In this document: in pieces, positions 6,611 through 13,602 of the stretch
Position numbering within the stretch: the first letter of the stretch is position 1
How the letters are laid out: each line of letters opens with the position of its first letter
DNA from: Candidatus Bathyarchaeota archaeon
Lineage (GTDB): Archaea > Thermoproteota > Bathyarchaeia > 40CM-2-53-6
Assembly (NCBI GenBank): GCA_005882905.1
Contig: VBBG01000100.1
Coordinates: forward strand, 1 to 16,822
Length of the DNA: 16,822 nucleotides
Direction: 5' to 3'
Program-made: the position numbers and the translations under genes
Notes under the pieces: model-generated
The model's database searches: none
What the model was told of the DNA's origin: nothing
What the model saw: the letters and a program-made list of their open reading frames with translations, nothing else

Positions 6611-7099
6611 ATGGTAGGACTACTCACCTCTGCACTATTGTTTATCGGTCCGTCCTATGTGGCCAACGCTGCGCCCCTTCTGTTTGGCGGAGGCCCAACC
6701 CTGGATGGAGGCAGGAAACTCTCCGACGGCCAGCCAATCTTCGGTTCCCACAAGACAATTCGAGGAGTCTTTGCAGGAATCGTCGCCGGAACAATAGTCG
6801 GCTGGGGCGAGGCTCTCGTCGACCCCAGACTTGTCGTTGGAGGTTTCATGATCAGCTTGGGAGCGGTTCTAGGCGATCTTCTCGGCGCCTTCATAAAGCG
6901 TAGGCTTCGTGTAGAGCCTGGCAGAGCCTTTCCAGTTCTCGATCAGCTCGACTTTATCGTTGGAGGCCTCGTTCTCGGGTACTTGTTCTTCCCGATCGAA
7001 CCGATCTCCGTGTTACTCGTGGTTCTCGTAACGCCTCCAGTACACCTAGCAACAAACTATGGTGCGTATCGGCTCGGAATAAAGAAGACTCAATGGTGA
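6611..7099 (+). CDS. carS: CDP-archaeol synthase (CarS)
   Basis: A 162-residue membrane protein of the CarS family (PF01864). The hallmark block runs GPSYVANAAPLLFGG (13-27), then LDGGRKLSDGQPIFGSHKTIRG, then a cytoplasmic segment with GDLLGAFIKRRL and LDQLDF. Four to five hydrophobic segments are visible. CarS condenses CTP with the unsaturated archaetidic acid precursor to give CDP-archaeol, the activated lipid from which archaeal ether phospholipids are made; it acts at the cytoplasmic membrane. The frame is open back to 6518, overlapping radB, but ATG 6611 begins directly at the first membrane helix and suits the family length. The tldD frame starts 21 bases later. Confidence 0.93.
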   Translation: MVGLLTSALLFIGPSYVANAAPLLFGGGPTLDGGRKLSDGQPIFGSHKTIRGVFAGIVAGTIVGWGEALVDPRLVVGGFMISLGAVLGDLLGAFIKRRLRVEPGRAFPVLDQLDFIVGGLVLGYLFFPIEPISVLLVVLVTPPVHLATNYGAYRLGIKKTQW

Positions 7100-7120
7100 C
7101 CATCCCAACGCTACAGTGAT

Positions 7121-8614
7121 GTGGGCCGGAAAGCTCTAAAGCCAACCGAGGATTGGGAAGCCGACGTGAATTCTACAAAGGATCTAGGAGAGCAGCTGGC
7201 AAAAGTATGCCTTGAGACCGCCTCGCGAGACAACGCGACTTACGCCGATATTCGTCTCGTGAATACGGTGATAGAGACCGTTAGCATGATCAATGAGAAT
7301 CCTGCATCTGAGGAATCGAATGATCTCGGAGCCGGGATAAGAGTCCTCTACCAGAACACTGGCTGGGGATTTGCCAGCACCGACGAAGTAGATCCGGAAA
7401 ACATCCGGGAGACGACAAGGAAAGCGCTCTCACTTGCAAGGGGGGCTGCAAAGATCGGATCGAGGCTCACTCTCGCCAAAGAGCCTACCCATGTGGCCAG
7501 TTGGGAGTCGCCCAGAAAGAAGGACTCCTTGACCGTTCCCACCGAGACGAAATTCGAAGTTCTCGAAGACGCAACCAGCCGAATGAAAGCAGAGGGCGTC
7601 GTGGCTAGAAGGAGCCAGATAATCTCGACAAAGATCGAGAAGTATTTCGCAAACTCGGAAGGATCCAGGATCTATCAAGACATTGCCCAGACCGGCGCGC
7701 AGATCGTTGTCGCAGCGAAGGGACCTTCGGGCATACAGAGAAGATCCGAGCAACAGTACGCGTTGGAGGGCTACGAACTCATTGATGCGATGGATCTTCC
7801 CGGAAAAGCTCCAGTCTTGACGAAGGAGGTTCTAGAGCTAACCCGGGCGCAAGGATTGAAGGAGGGACGGTCGGATGTGATTATCAGCGCAGACCAACTG
7901 GGCCTACAGGTTCACGAGTCATGTGGTCATCCTATCGAACTCGATCGAGTGCTGGGATACGAGGCGAATTTTGCCGGCAGAAGCTTTCTGTCCCCTGACC
8001 AGCTGGGAAAGCTACAGTACGGTAGCGAGCATGTCAACATCGTAATGGACGCGACACTGGCCCACGGGCAAGGCCTGGGAACATTCGCATACGATGATGA
8101 AGGAGTTGAGTCTCAGAGAAAGTACGCGATAAGAAAGGGCAAGTTTGTCGGATACTTGATGTCGCGCGGGACCTCGCAGAGCGTGGGAGAGCCCCGAAGC
8201 AATGGTTGCATGCGAGCCGACACCTACCAGCTTCCTATCATCAGAATGACGAACGTGAGCCTGGAGCCTGGGGACTGGGACTATGACGAGCTCATAGAGG
8301 ACACGAAGGATGGAATCTTAATGGTCGCAAACTACGGCTGGAGCATCGACCAGAAGCGGTACAACTTCCAGTTCAACTGCGAGAAAGGATACCGGATAGA
8401 GGACGGCAGTATAGGAGAATTGATCAGGGGACCGGGCTATTCCGGGATAACGCCAGAGTTCTGGAACGCCTGCGATGCTGTCTGCAACAGGAAGAGCTGG
8501 ACCCTCTGGGGAACACCGAACTGTGGAAAAGGACAGCCGCAGCAGGTCATGGGCACAGGCCACGGCGCCTCACCGTCCAGGTTTAGGAACATACGAGTCT
8601 TCGGAGCTTCCTAG
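7121..8614 (+). CDS. tldD: TldD-type zinc metalloprotease
   Basis: The 497-residue protein carries the TldD zinc-binding motif HESCGH (H265-H270) within QVHESCGHPIELDR, followed by the GHGQGLGTFAYDDEGVE region and the C-terminal Gly-rich block with KNRxFNFQ-like KRYNFQFNCEKGYRI. TldD forms a heterodimer with TldE/PmbA. In bacteria the pair degrades or matures peptides such as microcin B17 and CcdA; the archaeal substrates are largely unknown. The longest start is GTG 7121. GTG 7166, just before the family-like DLGEQLAKVCLETA, would give a more usual 482 residues, and I cannot decide between them. TldE starts 2 bases after its stop, so the two subunits are co-expressed. Confidence 0.93.
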   Translation: MGRKALKPTEDWEADVNSTKDLGEQLAKVCLETASRDNATYADIRLVNTVIETVSMINENPASEESNDLGAGIRVLYQNTGWGFASTDEVDPENIRETTRKALSLARGAAKIGSRLTLAKEPTHVASWESPRKKDSLTVPTETKFEVLEDATSRMKAEGVVARRSQIISTKIEKYFANSEGSRIYQDIAQTGAQIVVAAKGPSGIQRRSEQQYALEGYELIDAMDLPGKAPVLTKEVLELTRAQGLKEGRSDVIISADQLGLQVHESCGHPIELDRVLGYEANFAGRSFLSPDQLGKLQYGSEHVNIVMDATLAHGQGLGTFAYDDEGVESQRKYAIRKGKFVGYLMSRGTSQSVGEPRSNGCMRADTYQLPIIRMTNVSLEPGDWDYDELIEDTKDGILMVANYGWSIDQKRYNFQFNCEKGYRIEDGSIGELIRGPGYSGITPEFWNACDAVCNRKSWTLWGTPNCGKGQPQQVMGTGHGASPSRFRNIRVFGAS

Positions 8615-8616
8615 CC

Positions 8617-9972
8617 ATGTCACAGAGTCTCCAGAAACAGATACCGCTTACCGAGAGGGGGCATCGCGTATTTGACATGGTCCGAAAGTTTGCTAGAGGC
8701 GCCGAAGAGATCGAGATCAGCCTAATCTCCACGACAGGCGAGTATCTCCGGTTTGGAAACAACGAGCTGGGACAGTCACAGTCCACAAAGAACCGCACGC
8801 TTTCAGTAAGACTCTCATCCGGCAAGAAGCAGGCACGGACAACCACCGGCCGTCTCGAAGAGAGCTTCATCAAGAAGGCAGTCGAGAAAGCTGTCTCGCA
8901 GCTGAAGACCTCTCCCGAGGATCCTGACTATCTACCGATGCTGGGGCAACAATCCTACCAGACGGTAAGCCGGTACCATACAAGGACAGTGGAAGAGTCT
9001 GCAGAGACCAAGGCGGGCTATGTCGGAAGAGCGATCGAGCTGGCCCGGGACAACAAGCTTCTCGCCTCCGGTGTCCTGGGAACCAGCGTCGACGAGGGAC
9101 TGATCCTGAATACGGCTGGCCTAGAGTCACACTACAGAGGAACAGGCGGCTACTTCTCACTCACAATGGACGCTGACAATGGCAACCAGACCGGGTACGC
9201 GCTCTCCACCTTCGCCGACATCTCTGAACTGGACGCGCCAAAAGTCTCAGAGACGGCACTAGAACGCGCCAAGCTAAACAAGGCACAGATGGAGGTCCAG
9301 CCTGGCAAGTTCGATGTTGTCATTGATCCACACGCCTGGAGCGAGATGCTGTTCTTCTTCATAGTATCAGCCAGTGCCGGCTATTCGGCAGACTTCGGGA
9401 CTAGACAGTACAAGGAGGGGAGAAGCTACCTGTCAGGGAGGATTGGAGAGAAGATAATGGGCGAGAATGTCATCCTAGAAGACGACGTCTACCATCCACT
9501 CCAGATGGGCCCACCATTCGACGGAGAAGGATACCCAAAGAGTAAACTGACGCTGGTGGAGAATGGCGAACTGCGGTCTCTGGCCTCGAGCAGAATCTCA
9601 GCGCACAGATACCAGGACGCAAAGCCGACTGACCTAGTTATCCGCGGGAAGGGTCCAACAAAGACTACCGAAGACCTTGTGGGAGAGCTGGACAAAGGAC
9701 TGTTGCTCACACGGCTCTGGTATATCCGAGAGGTCGAACCGCGCACAAAGACCTTAACAGGAATGACCCGGGACGGGACGTTCCTCGTGGAGAATGGCGA
9801 GGTCAGGAGACCCGTCAAGAACTTGAGATTCAACCAGAGCCTGTTGGAGCTTTTTAGCAACATCGAGAAGTTTACCGAACCGGTTAGAAACACATCCTTC
9901 ACCGGCACGGCAGTGCTTGAGCCTGGGGTCCTGGCAAAGGACTTCAACTTTACCAGCGTCTCGCCCTTCTAG
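8617..9972 (+). CDS. tldE: TldE/PmbA-type partner of TldD
   Basis: A 451-residue member of the TldD/PmbA family that lacks the HExxxH zinc motif, as expected for the non-catalytic TldE subunit. Family blocks include SGVLGTSVDEGLILNTAG in the middle, FDVVIDPHAWSEMLFFF, and the conserved C-terminal stretch RLWYIREVEPRTKTLTGMTRDGTFLVENGEV followed by KNLRFNQSLLE. TldE shapes the closed active-site chamber in which TldD cleaves unfolded peptides. The ATG at 8617 follows the tldD stop by only 2 bases, so translational coupling is likely. It is the last gene of the radB-carS-tldD-tldE run. Confidence 0.92.
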   Translation: MSQSLQKQIPLTERGHRVFDMVRKFARGAEEIEISLISTTGEYLRFGNNELGQSQSTKNRTLSVRLSSGKKQARTTTGRLEESFIKKAVEKAVSQLKTSPEDPDYLPMLGQQSYQTVSRYHTRTVEESAETKAGYVGRAIELARDNKLLASGVLGTSVDEGLILNTAGLESHYRGTGGYFSLTMDADNGNQTGYALSTFADISELDAPKVSETALERAKLNKAQMEVQPGKFDVVIDPHAWSEMLFFFIVSASAGYSADFGTRQYKEGRSYLSGRIGEKIMGENVILEDDVYHPLQMGPPFDGEGYPKSKLTLVENGELRSLASSRISAHRYQDAKPTDLVIRGKGPTKTTEDLVGELDKGLLLTRLWYIREVEPRTKTLTGMTRDGTFLVENGEVRRPVKNLRFNQSLLELFSNIEKFTEPVRNTSFTGTAVLEPGVLAKDFNFTSVSPF

Positions 9973-10040
9973 GACGAGAGACGACTTCGAAACTGACCTG
10001 GCCAAACATCTCGTTGTAGGTTACTCGATAAAGAGGGAAA

Positions 10041-10061
10041 GGGGACGACAAAAATTGTCCC
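10041..10061. terminator. Possible terminator hairpin between convergent tldE and SHOCT genes
   Basis: GGGGACGACA AAAATTGTCCC can fold with GGG/CCC and ACAA/TTGT pairing around an A-rich loop, with an AC/G mismatch between the two helices. It lies between two convergent gene ends, where a terminator is expected. No long T-run follows on either strand, so the assignment is weak. Confidence 0.25.
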
Positions 10062-10083
10062 TCATCGACTAGGGTTCGTCTTT

Positions 10084-10439
10084 CTAGACTGCTTGGCCGT
10101 GCTGTTGTAGGTCGCGCATCATCTGGTCGTAATGGTCTTTGGTGATTTCTCCCCGCGCGTATCGTTCTCTTAGGATGTAGTAGGCGCGGTCGCCGTAACT
10201 CCAGCCCCAGTAGTGGCGTGAATAACCCCACCTCCAAGGCCAGAAGAGCCATCTTAGCAGGAAGAACACCAAGAAGAACGCGAAGAAGAAACCGAACGGG
10301 AAGAATCCGAAGCTGTACGGATAGTAGGCGATTGCGGCTGGTCTGAAGAATATCAGCCCGATTGCGGCAATGGTTCCGATCAGTGCGAGGAAGGCAATGA
10401 ATCCCCAGATGAAGAATCGACCGGGATGTCTCCACCCAT
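10084..10439 (-). CDS. Two-helix membrane protein with C-terminal SHOCT domain, apparent 1-base frameshift near the start
   Basis: Reading down from 10434 the frame gives WRHPGRFFIWGFIAFLALIG..., a first membrane helix, then a second very Phe-rich helix, a Trp/Tyr/Arg-rich linker, and a SHOCT domain AYYILRERYARGEITKDHYDQMM near the end (PF09851, a short C-terminal oligomerisation domain). The frame is open from 10467 but holds no ATG, GTG or TTG before the TTG at 10272, which would remove the first helix. An ATG at 10437-10439, with an in-frame GTG at 10443-10445 and a strong AGGAGGT at 10458-10464, lies in another frame. Adding one G to the GGG at 10435-10437 joins ATG to the protein and gives 118 residues. 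Function is unknown; related small SHOCT membrane proteins are common in archaea and bacteria. Confidence 0.65.
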
Positions 10440-10457
10440 ATTCACTCGTCTTGACAC

Positions 10458-10464
10458 ACCTCCT
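10458..10464 (-). promoter_or_regulatory. Strong Shine-Dalgarno of the SHOCT gene
   Basis: The minus strand reads AGGAGGT, close to the perfect complement of the archaeal 16S rRNA 3' end and much stronger than anything before other genes here. It lies 12 bases before GTG 10445 and 18 before ATG 10439, both out of frame with the downstream protein as sequenced. Confidence 0.6.
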
Positions 10465-10489
10465 CTCTTAGGGTCGTGACTAAAGTTGA

Positions 10490-10513
10490 CCGATATCGAT
10501 AATCCGATATCGG
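10490..10513. promoter_or_regulatory. Twin-palindrome operator at the SHOCT promoter
   Basis: CGATATCG occurs at 10491-10498 and again at 10505-10512, each a perfect 8-base palindrome, 14 bases apart. Flanks extend the symmetry: AGTTG precedes the left copy and its complement CAACT follows the right copy, with one base offset. A TATA-like GTTTATATC (minus strand, 10530-10522) predicts transcription starting near 10500, between the two copies. A repressor bound there would block transcription of the SHOCT gene. Confidence 0.6.
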
Positions 10514-10521
10514 CAACTTCT

Positions 10522-10530
10522 GATATAAAC
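10522..10530 (-). promoter_or_regulatory. TATA box of the SHOCT gene
   Basis: The minus strand reads GTTTATATC, the best TATA match in this part of the window. The predicted start near 10500 leaves a leader of about 55 bases that contains the Shine-Dalgarno, unlike the mostly leaderless neighbours. Confidence 0.5.
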
Positions 10531-10555
10531 CTTGCCGGCAGACGATACGCGTTCT

Positions 10556-11698
10556 CTATAATTGTCTGAAGCCACGCTCCAAGTCCGAGACGAGATCCTC
10601 AACATCCTCTATCCCCACGCTGGCCCGGACGAGGTTGTCGGAGACCCCCAGTTCCACTCGTCTCTCACGAGGGATGCTCGCATGAGTCATGCTGGCCGGA
10701 TGTTCAATCAGACTCTCTACTCCACCGAGACTTTCAGCCACGGTGAAGACACGTAGCTGCTTGAGGAATTTCTTGCAACTATTGAAACCGCCAGACAGCT
10801 GGAAGCTCAACATGCCTCCACTGCCCCTCATCTGTCGTCTGACAATGTCTCGTTGAGGATGATCGGGAAGACCGGGAAACAGGACCCGTTCAACCTTGGA
10901 TTGTTTGAGGAGATATTCGCCGATGGCTTTCGCATTCTGACAATGTCGCTCCATTCTAACCGCGAGAGTCTTGACTCCCCTAAGGACAAGGTAGCAGTCG
11001 AGAGGCCCTGGAACCGCTCCAACCGCGTTCTGGAGGAAGCTTAGAGGTTCATGGATCTTCGTGTCGTTCGTGATCGCAGCGCCTCCTATGAGGTCGCTGT
11101 GTCCACCAAGGTATTTCGTGGTGCTATGCACTACAATGTCCGCGCCGTGGCTCAGAGGGTTCTGCAGGTACGGACTCATGAAGGTGTTGTCGACAACGAG
11201 GAGCGCGTGCGCCTTCCGACTGATCTTGCTGATGCGCTTGATGTCGATTATGCGCATCAACGGGTTGGTCGGTGTCTCTATCCAGACGAGTCGAGTATTC
11301 TTGCGGACCGCCTTTTCGACGTTACTCGGGTCTTGAGGGTCAACGTACGTGAACTGCAGGCCGTAATTGCGGAGGACCTTTTCGAAGAGCCGATACGTGC
11401 CCCCGTAAATGTCATCTCCCGCAATAACATGGTCACCCTTGCGCAGGAGCATTAGTACGGTGGTTGTTGCGGCCATCCCGCTGCTGAAAGCTAGTCCATA
11501 CTTTCCTTCCTCTAGAGAGGCGAGACACTCTTCAAGAGCAGTGCGGGTCGGATTAGCGGTTCTAGAATAGACATACTTTCCTTCCTTGCCGGGCTCCGAT
11601 TGCCGGTACGTACTGGCGAGAAAGACTGGGACAGTAACACTACCTGTCTCAGGCTCAGGGTCTTGACCTACGTGAATTGCCTTTGTCGAGAAGCGCAT
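10556..11698 (-). CDS. Cystathionine gamma-synthase / gamma-lyase family PLP enzyme
   Basis: A 380-residue Cys/Met-metabolism PLP enzyme (PF01053) of normal length. Visible signatures are KYVYSRTANPTR (about 41-52), the cofactor-stacking region SSGMAAT (72-78), the pyridine-binding Asp in VVDNTF (D170), and the PLP Lys in VVHSTTKYLGGHSD (K195), which forms the Schiff base. The C-terminal block ESLGGVESLIEHPASMTH is also conserved. The family makes or splits cystathionine in methionine and cysteine interconversion. Synthase (MetB), lyase and O-acetylhomoserine sulfhydrylase cannot be told apart safely by eye, so no symbol is given. The start is ATG 11698, with a TATA-like GTTAAAT about 27 bases upstream, making the mRNA nearly leaderless. 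It looks monocistronic. Confidence 0.92.
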   Translation of the reverse strand: MRFSTKAIHVGQDPEPETGSVTVPVFLASTYRQSEPGKEGKYVYSRTANPTRTALEECLASLEEGKYGLAFSSGMAATTTVLMLLRKGDHVIAGDDIYGGTYRLFEKVLRNYGLQFTYVDPQDPSNVEKAVRKNTRLVWIETPTNPLMRIIDIKRISKISRKAHALLVVDNTFMSPYLQNPLSHGADIVVHSTTKYLGGHSDLIGGAAITNDTKIHEPLSFLQNAVGAVPGPLDCYLVLRGVKTLAVRMERHCQNAKAIGEYLLKQSKVERVLFPGLPDHPQRDIVRRQMRGSGGMLSFQLSGGFNSCKKFLKQLRVFTVAESLGGVESLIEHPASMTHASIPRERRVELGVSDNLVRASVGIEDVEDLVSDLERGFRQL

Positions 11699-11721
11699 GC
11701 AAAGAGAAAAAGGTCGACCGG

Positions 11722-11728
11722 ATTTAAC
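11722..11728 (-). promoter_or_regulatory. TATA-like element of the cystathionine enzyme gene
   Basis: The minus strand reads GTTAAAT. With a start site 26 bases on, transcription begins at about 11699, one base before the ATG at 11698. Confidence 0.45.
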
Positions 11729-11859
11729 CTAGTCTTTGGTCGCGGGTGCTTAGAATCGCGCATTCAACGAGTGTAGTACAAGACTCAGCTGTTTGAAGTC
11801 AGGAGCCTTCTGGGTCGAGAAAGAGTGGAGAATAGGAGAGGGCGAAACCACCTGGAATA

Positions 11860-12046
11860 CTACTTTTTCTTCTTCTTCGGATTGTGTGCGGCGCATGTGT
11901 CACACAACGAATTCTCGCCTCCCGGATGATGACCGGAGGCCTAACTTTGCATGTCCCGTCTTAAAAGACTCCGGTTCGTACTCTATCCAAGGACGGCTTC
12001 TGAATGACAGATAACGCCAGACCCTCAACCCCGTGCGCTTGCCCAT
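11860..12046 (-). CDS. Small protein with CxxC motif and poly-Lys tail, apparent 1-base frameshift
   Basis: From ATG 12046 the frame reads MGKRTGLRVWRYLSFRSRP, then WIEYEPESFKTGHAKLGL, and stops early after 48 residues. If one base is dropped from the run of three G (11921-11923, CCC on plus) the reading continues into ENSLCDTCAAHNPKKKKK and stops at 11860, giving 61 residues. The joined protein offers a His/Cys set (TGH, CDTC, AAH) that could bind one zinc ion, and a basic tail. AATAAAAA lies about 24 bases before the ATG, so the start is well placed for a leaderless mRNA. I do not recognise the family. The opposite-strand frame at 11793-12014 looks like its shadow. The gene diverges from the C2H2 gene at 12114. 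Confidence 0.5.
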
Positions 12047-12066
12047 GATGTTGGACTAAAGTTCTC

Positions 12067-12074
12067 TTTTTATT
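12067..12074. promoter_or_regulatory. TATA-like element between two divergent small genes
   Basis: TTTTTATT on plus, AATAAAAA on minus. On the minus strand it predicts a start site at the ATG of the CxxC gene (12046). On the plus strand it would place transcription near 12096, inside the palindrome, 18 bases before the C2H2 gene. Dual use is inferred. Confidence 0.4.
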
Positions 12075-12079
12075 CTCCC

Positions 12080-12099
12080 AACAGACCTAGAGGTCTGTT
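12080..12099. promoter_or_regulatory. Perfect 9-base palindrome in front of the C2H2 gene
   Basis: AACAGACCT AG AGGTCTGTT is a perfect inverted repeat with 9-base arms and a 2-base centre. It covers the predicted plus-strand start site and lies 15 bases before the C2H2 start. A dimeric repressor site is the simplest reading; a small RNA hairpin in the leader is another. Confidence 0.55.
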
Positions 12100-12113
12100 C
12101 GCGTGTTTCGACA

Positions 12114-12299
12114 GTGAAGGACAAGATCCTCTGTTTCGTGTGCTCCGTCAACAATATCGAGCGCACCTTCAACACCTACTACGAGTTGCAAGACCATCTG
12201 TACAGAGACCACGATATGAAGAAGGACCCGGCCATGGACATATTCAACAAGTACAAGACCACAGGAGCCCGAGACCAATCCACGACACCACAAGCCTGA
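12114..12299 (+). CDS. Small C2H2 zinc-finger protein
   Basis: A 61-residue protein with one C2H2 finger near its start: C-F-V-C (residues 7-10), then F18 and L24 at core positions, and H27 and H32 in LQDHLYRDHD. The spacing is Cys-x2-Cys-x16-His-x4-His, longer between Cys and His than the classical eukaryotic x12. The rest is polar and probably disordered. Such single-finger proteins are common in TACK archaea and may bind nucleic acid or protein. The start is a GTG at 12114; no ATG exists upstream in frame. A perfect palindrome lies immediately upstream, so autoregulation is possible but not shown. Confidence 0.72.
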   Translation: MKDKILCFVCSVNNIERTFNTYYELQDHLYRDHDMKKDPAMDIFNKYKTTGARDQSTTPQA

Positions 12300-12333
12300 C
12301 GGCGCTGAGCGGCCGAGGATTTCCTCGCAACTT

Positions 12334-12891
12334 CTAGAGCGACGGTAGGAAGCCGTAGATGATCAGTATGGCCAAGGCGACTATGATAAATGTCACGAGA
12401 CTACGCTGAGTATCGAAACCCATGGCGCTCTTGACGGCGAACACGCTCGAAACTGCCGTCCATCCCACTCCCAGTGACCGCGCAAGATCAGGGATAGGCC
12501 ACGCCGGAATCGACGTGAGTAGAAAGATGAGGGCGGGGGAAGTTGCGAAGAAGAGAGGTCGGGCCAGGCCCCAATAGCTCGACGTGCCCTTGAAGAGTCT
12601 GGTTGCAACCAGATACGTAAGGGATAGCCAGACAAATCCGACAAGAACCCCTACTGCCATACCAGCTACGCTGCCAACAAGAACTCCGATCAGATCGCCT
12701 CCGACCGAGGCTGCGAACCCGAAACCAAAACTCAGCCCTGCTAGGGCCAAGACTAGAAGCGATTGGCCTGTCGCGCTCCCGTCGTCCCTCAAAGAGGTGA
12801 AAATGTGACCATCCAGTCTTGCCGCTCTCACCATCCTGTACAGAAACAGTCGTGGACTTCCCATCGAGGAGGAGTCTTGCGGAGCAAGCAT
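12334..12891 (-). CDS. Yip1-like multi-pass membrane protein, copy 2
   Basis: About 185 residues with five hydrophobic segments. The segment YWGLARPLFFATSPALIFLLTSIP is close to YWELARPLFFSVSPAFLFILISIP of the gene upstream, and AMGFDTQRS matches VMGFDIRRT, so the two are tandem paralogs. The fold resembles the Yip1 domain (PF04893), whose eukaryotic members work in vesicle traffic; the role in prokaryotes is unknown. The frame is open to a GTG at 12948, but ATG 12891 is preferred. It gives the same length as the paralog, and a TATA-like TTGATAATAG (12921-12930, minus) sits about 35 bases before it. Confidence 0.7.
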   Translation of the reverse strand: MLAPQDSSSMGSPRLFLYRMVRAARLDGHIFTSLRDDGSATGQSLLVLALAGLSFGFGFAASVGGDLIGVLVGSVAGMAVGVLVGFVWLSLTYLVATRLFKGTSSYWGLARPLFFATSPALIFLLTSIPAWPIPDLARSLGVGWTAVSSVFAVKSAMGFDTQRSLVTFIIVALAILIIYGFLPSL

Positions 12892-12952
12892 GAAAACGAC
12901 GCGGGGAGGATCGGATTCCGCTATTATCAACTTATGCCGGCCGTGCACTCGA

Positions 12953-13522
12953 CTAGACGAATTCTAGATAGACGAAGAGTAGGACCATGAATCCGACTGC
13001 GAGGGTCAGGACGGTTCGGCGGATGTCGAATCCCATTACTTGTTTTAGCACAAAGCCTTGCAACAGGACGACCCAGGCAGTAACGACGATGGCGACGGTC
13101 TTGTAAAAGATGGGTACCGGGATCGAGATGAGGATGAAAAGAAACGCTGGGCTTACAGAAAAGAAGAGAGGGCGTGCGAGTTCCCAGTAACCGGTCTTTC
13201 CCTGGAACAATTTGGTCCCGACGAGGAATAATGTGCCAGACCATACGAACTCGGCGAAGCAGCCTGTGACGATGCTAGCTAGGCTACCGACGATGATACC
13301 GTATGCCGAGACTGAATTACTCTGCAACTCCGTGAACAAAGTATAGCCGACTCCCAACGCTAGGGCAGCGACAACCAGCACAGCTACTGCTTGGCCAGTG
13401 GCATTCTTGTTCTGCTTCAGCTCGAGGATTTCATCTCGGTCGAGTCTCGACACTCTCTTGATGCGAGACCACATCAGAGCGAGTTGAAATCTCGAAGAGG
13501 CTTGTCTGCCTTGAACATTCAC
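12953..13522 (-). CDS. Yip1-like multi-pass membrane protein, copy 1
   Basis: A 189-residue protein with a basic N-terminal region (about 1-42) followed by five hydrophobic segments. Its shared blocks with the downstream copy are the conserved TKLFQGKTGYWELARPLFF segment, the SIPVP turn, and QVMGFDIRRT before the last helix. The start is GTG 13522; a TATA-like ATTAAA (minus, near 13540-13545) lies about 20 bases upstream, so transcription may begin at or very near the start codon. An ATG-led start at residue 17 (MWSRIKR) is possible. The next gene's preferred start lies 61 bases after its stop and probably has its own promoter. Yip1-like topology is inferred from pattern. Confidence 0.7.
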   Translation of the reverse strand: MNVQGRQASSRFQLALMWSRIKRVSRLDRDEILELKQNKNATGQAVAVLVVAALALGVGYTLFTELQSNSVSAYGIIVGSLASIVTGCFAEFVWSGTLFLVGTKLFQGKTGYWELARPLFFSVSPAFLFILISIPVPIFYKTVAIVVTAWVVLLQGFVLKQVMGFDIRRTVLTLAVGFMVLLFVYLEFV

Positions 13523-13602
13523 GGTTATTCCAGCTATGCTTTAATTCGTCTTCTCAATCGATGCTTATGAACAAATAGTCGATCGAGTTCTAGGGGCTTT
13601 GC

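Noticed and set aside
9950..10435. Minus-strand 161-residue frame METSRSILHLG...
   Set aside because: It is Arg/Leu-rich and out of frame with the membrane helices and SHOCT domain read in the same DNA. It also runs into the end of tldE.
11051..11455. Plus-strand frame of 134 residues inside the cystathionine enzyme gene.
   Set aside because: It is antisense to conserved PLP-enzyme motifs including the active-site Lys, so it is a shadow.
11793..12014. Plus-strand 73-residue frame MKSGAFWVEKEW...
   Set aside because: It overlaps the minus-strand CxxC gene, has a Ser run that is the antisense of the Lys tail, and shows no promoter or domain.
12892..12948. GTG start of the second Yip1-like gene at 12948.
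   Set aside because: The added residues contain the promoter-like TTGATAATAG and have no match in the paralog.
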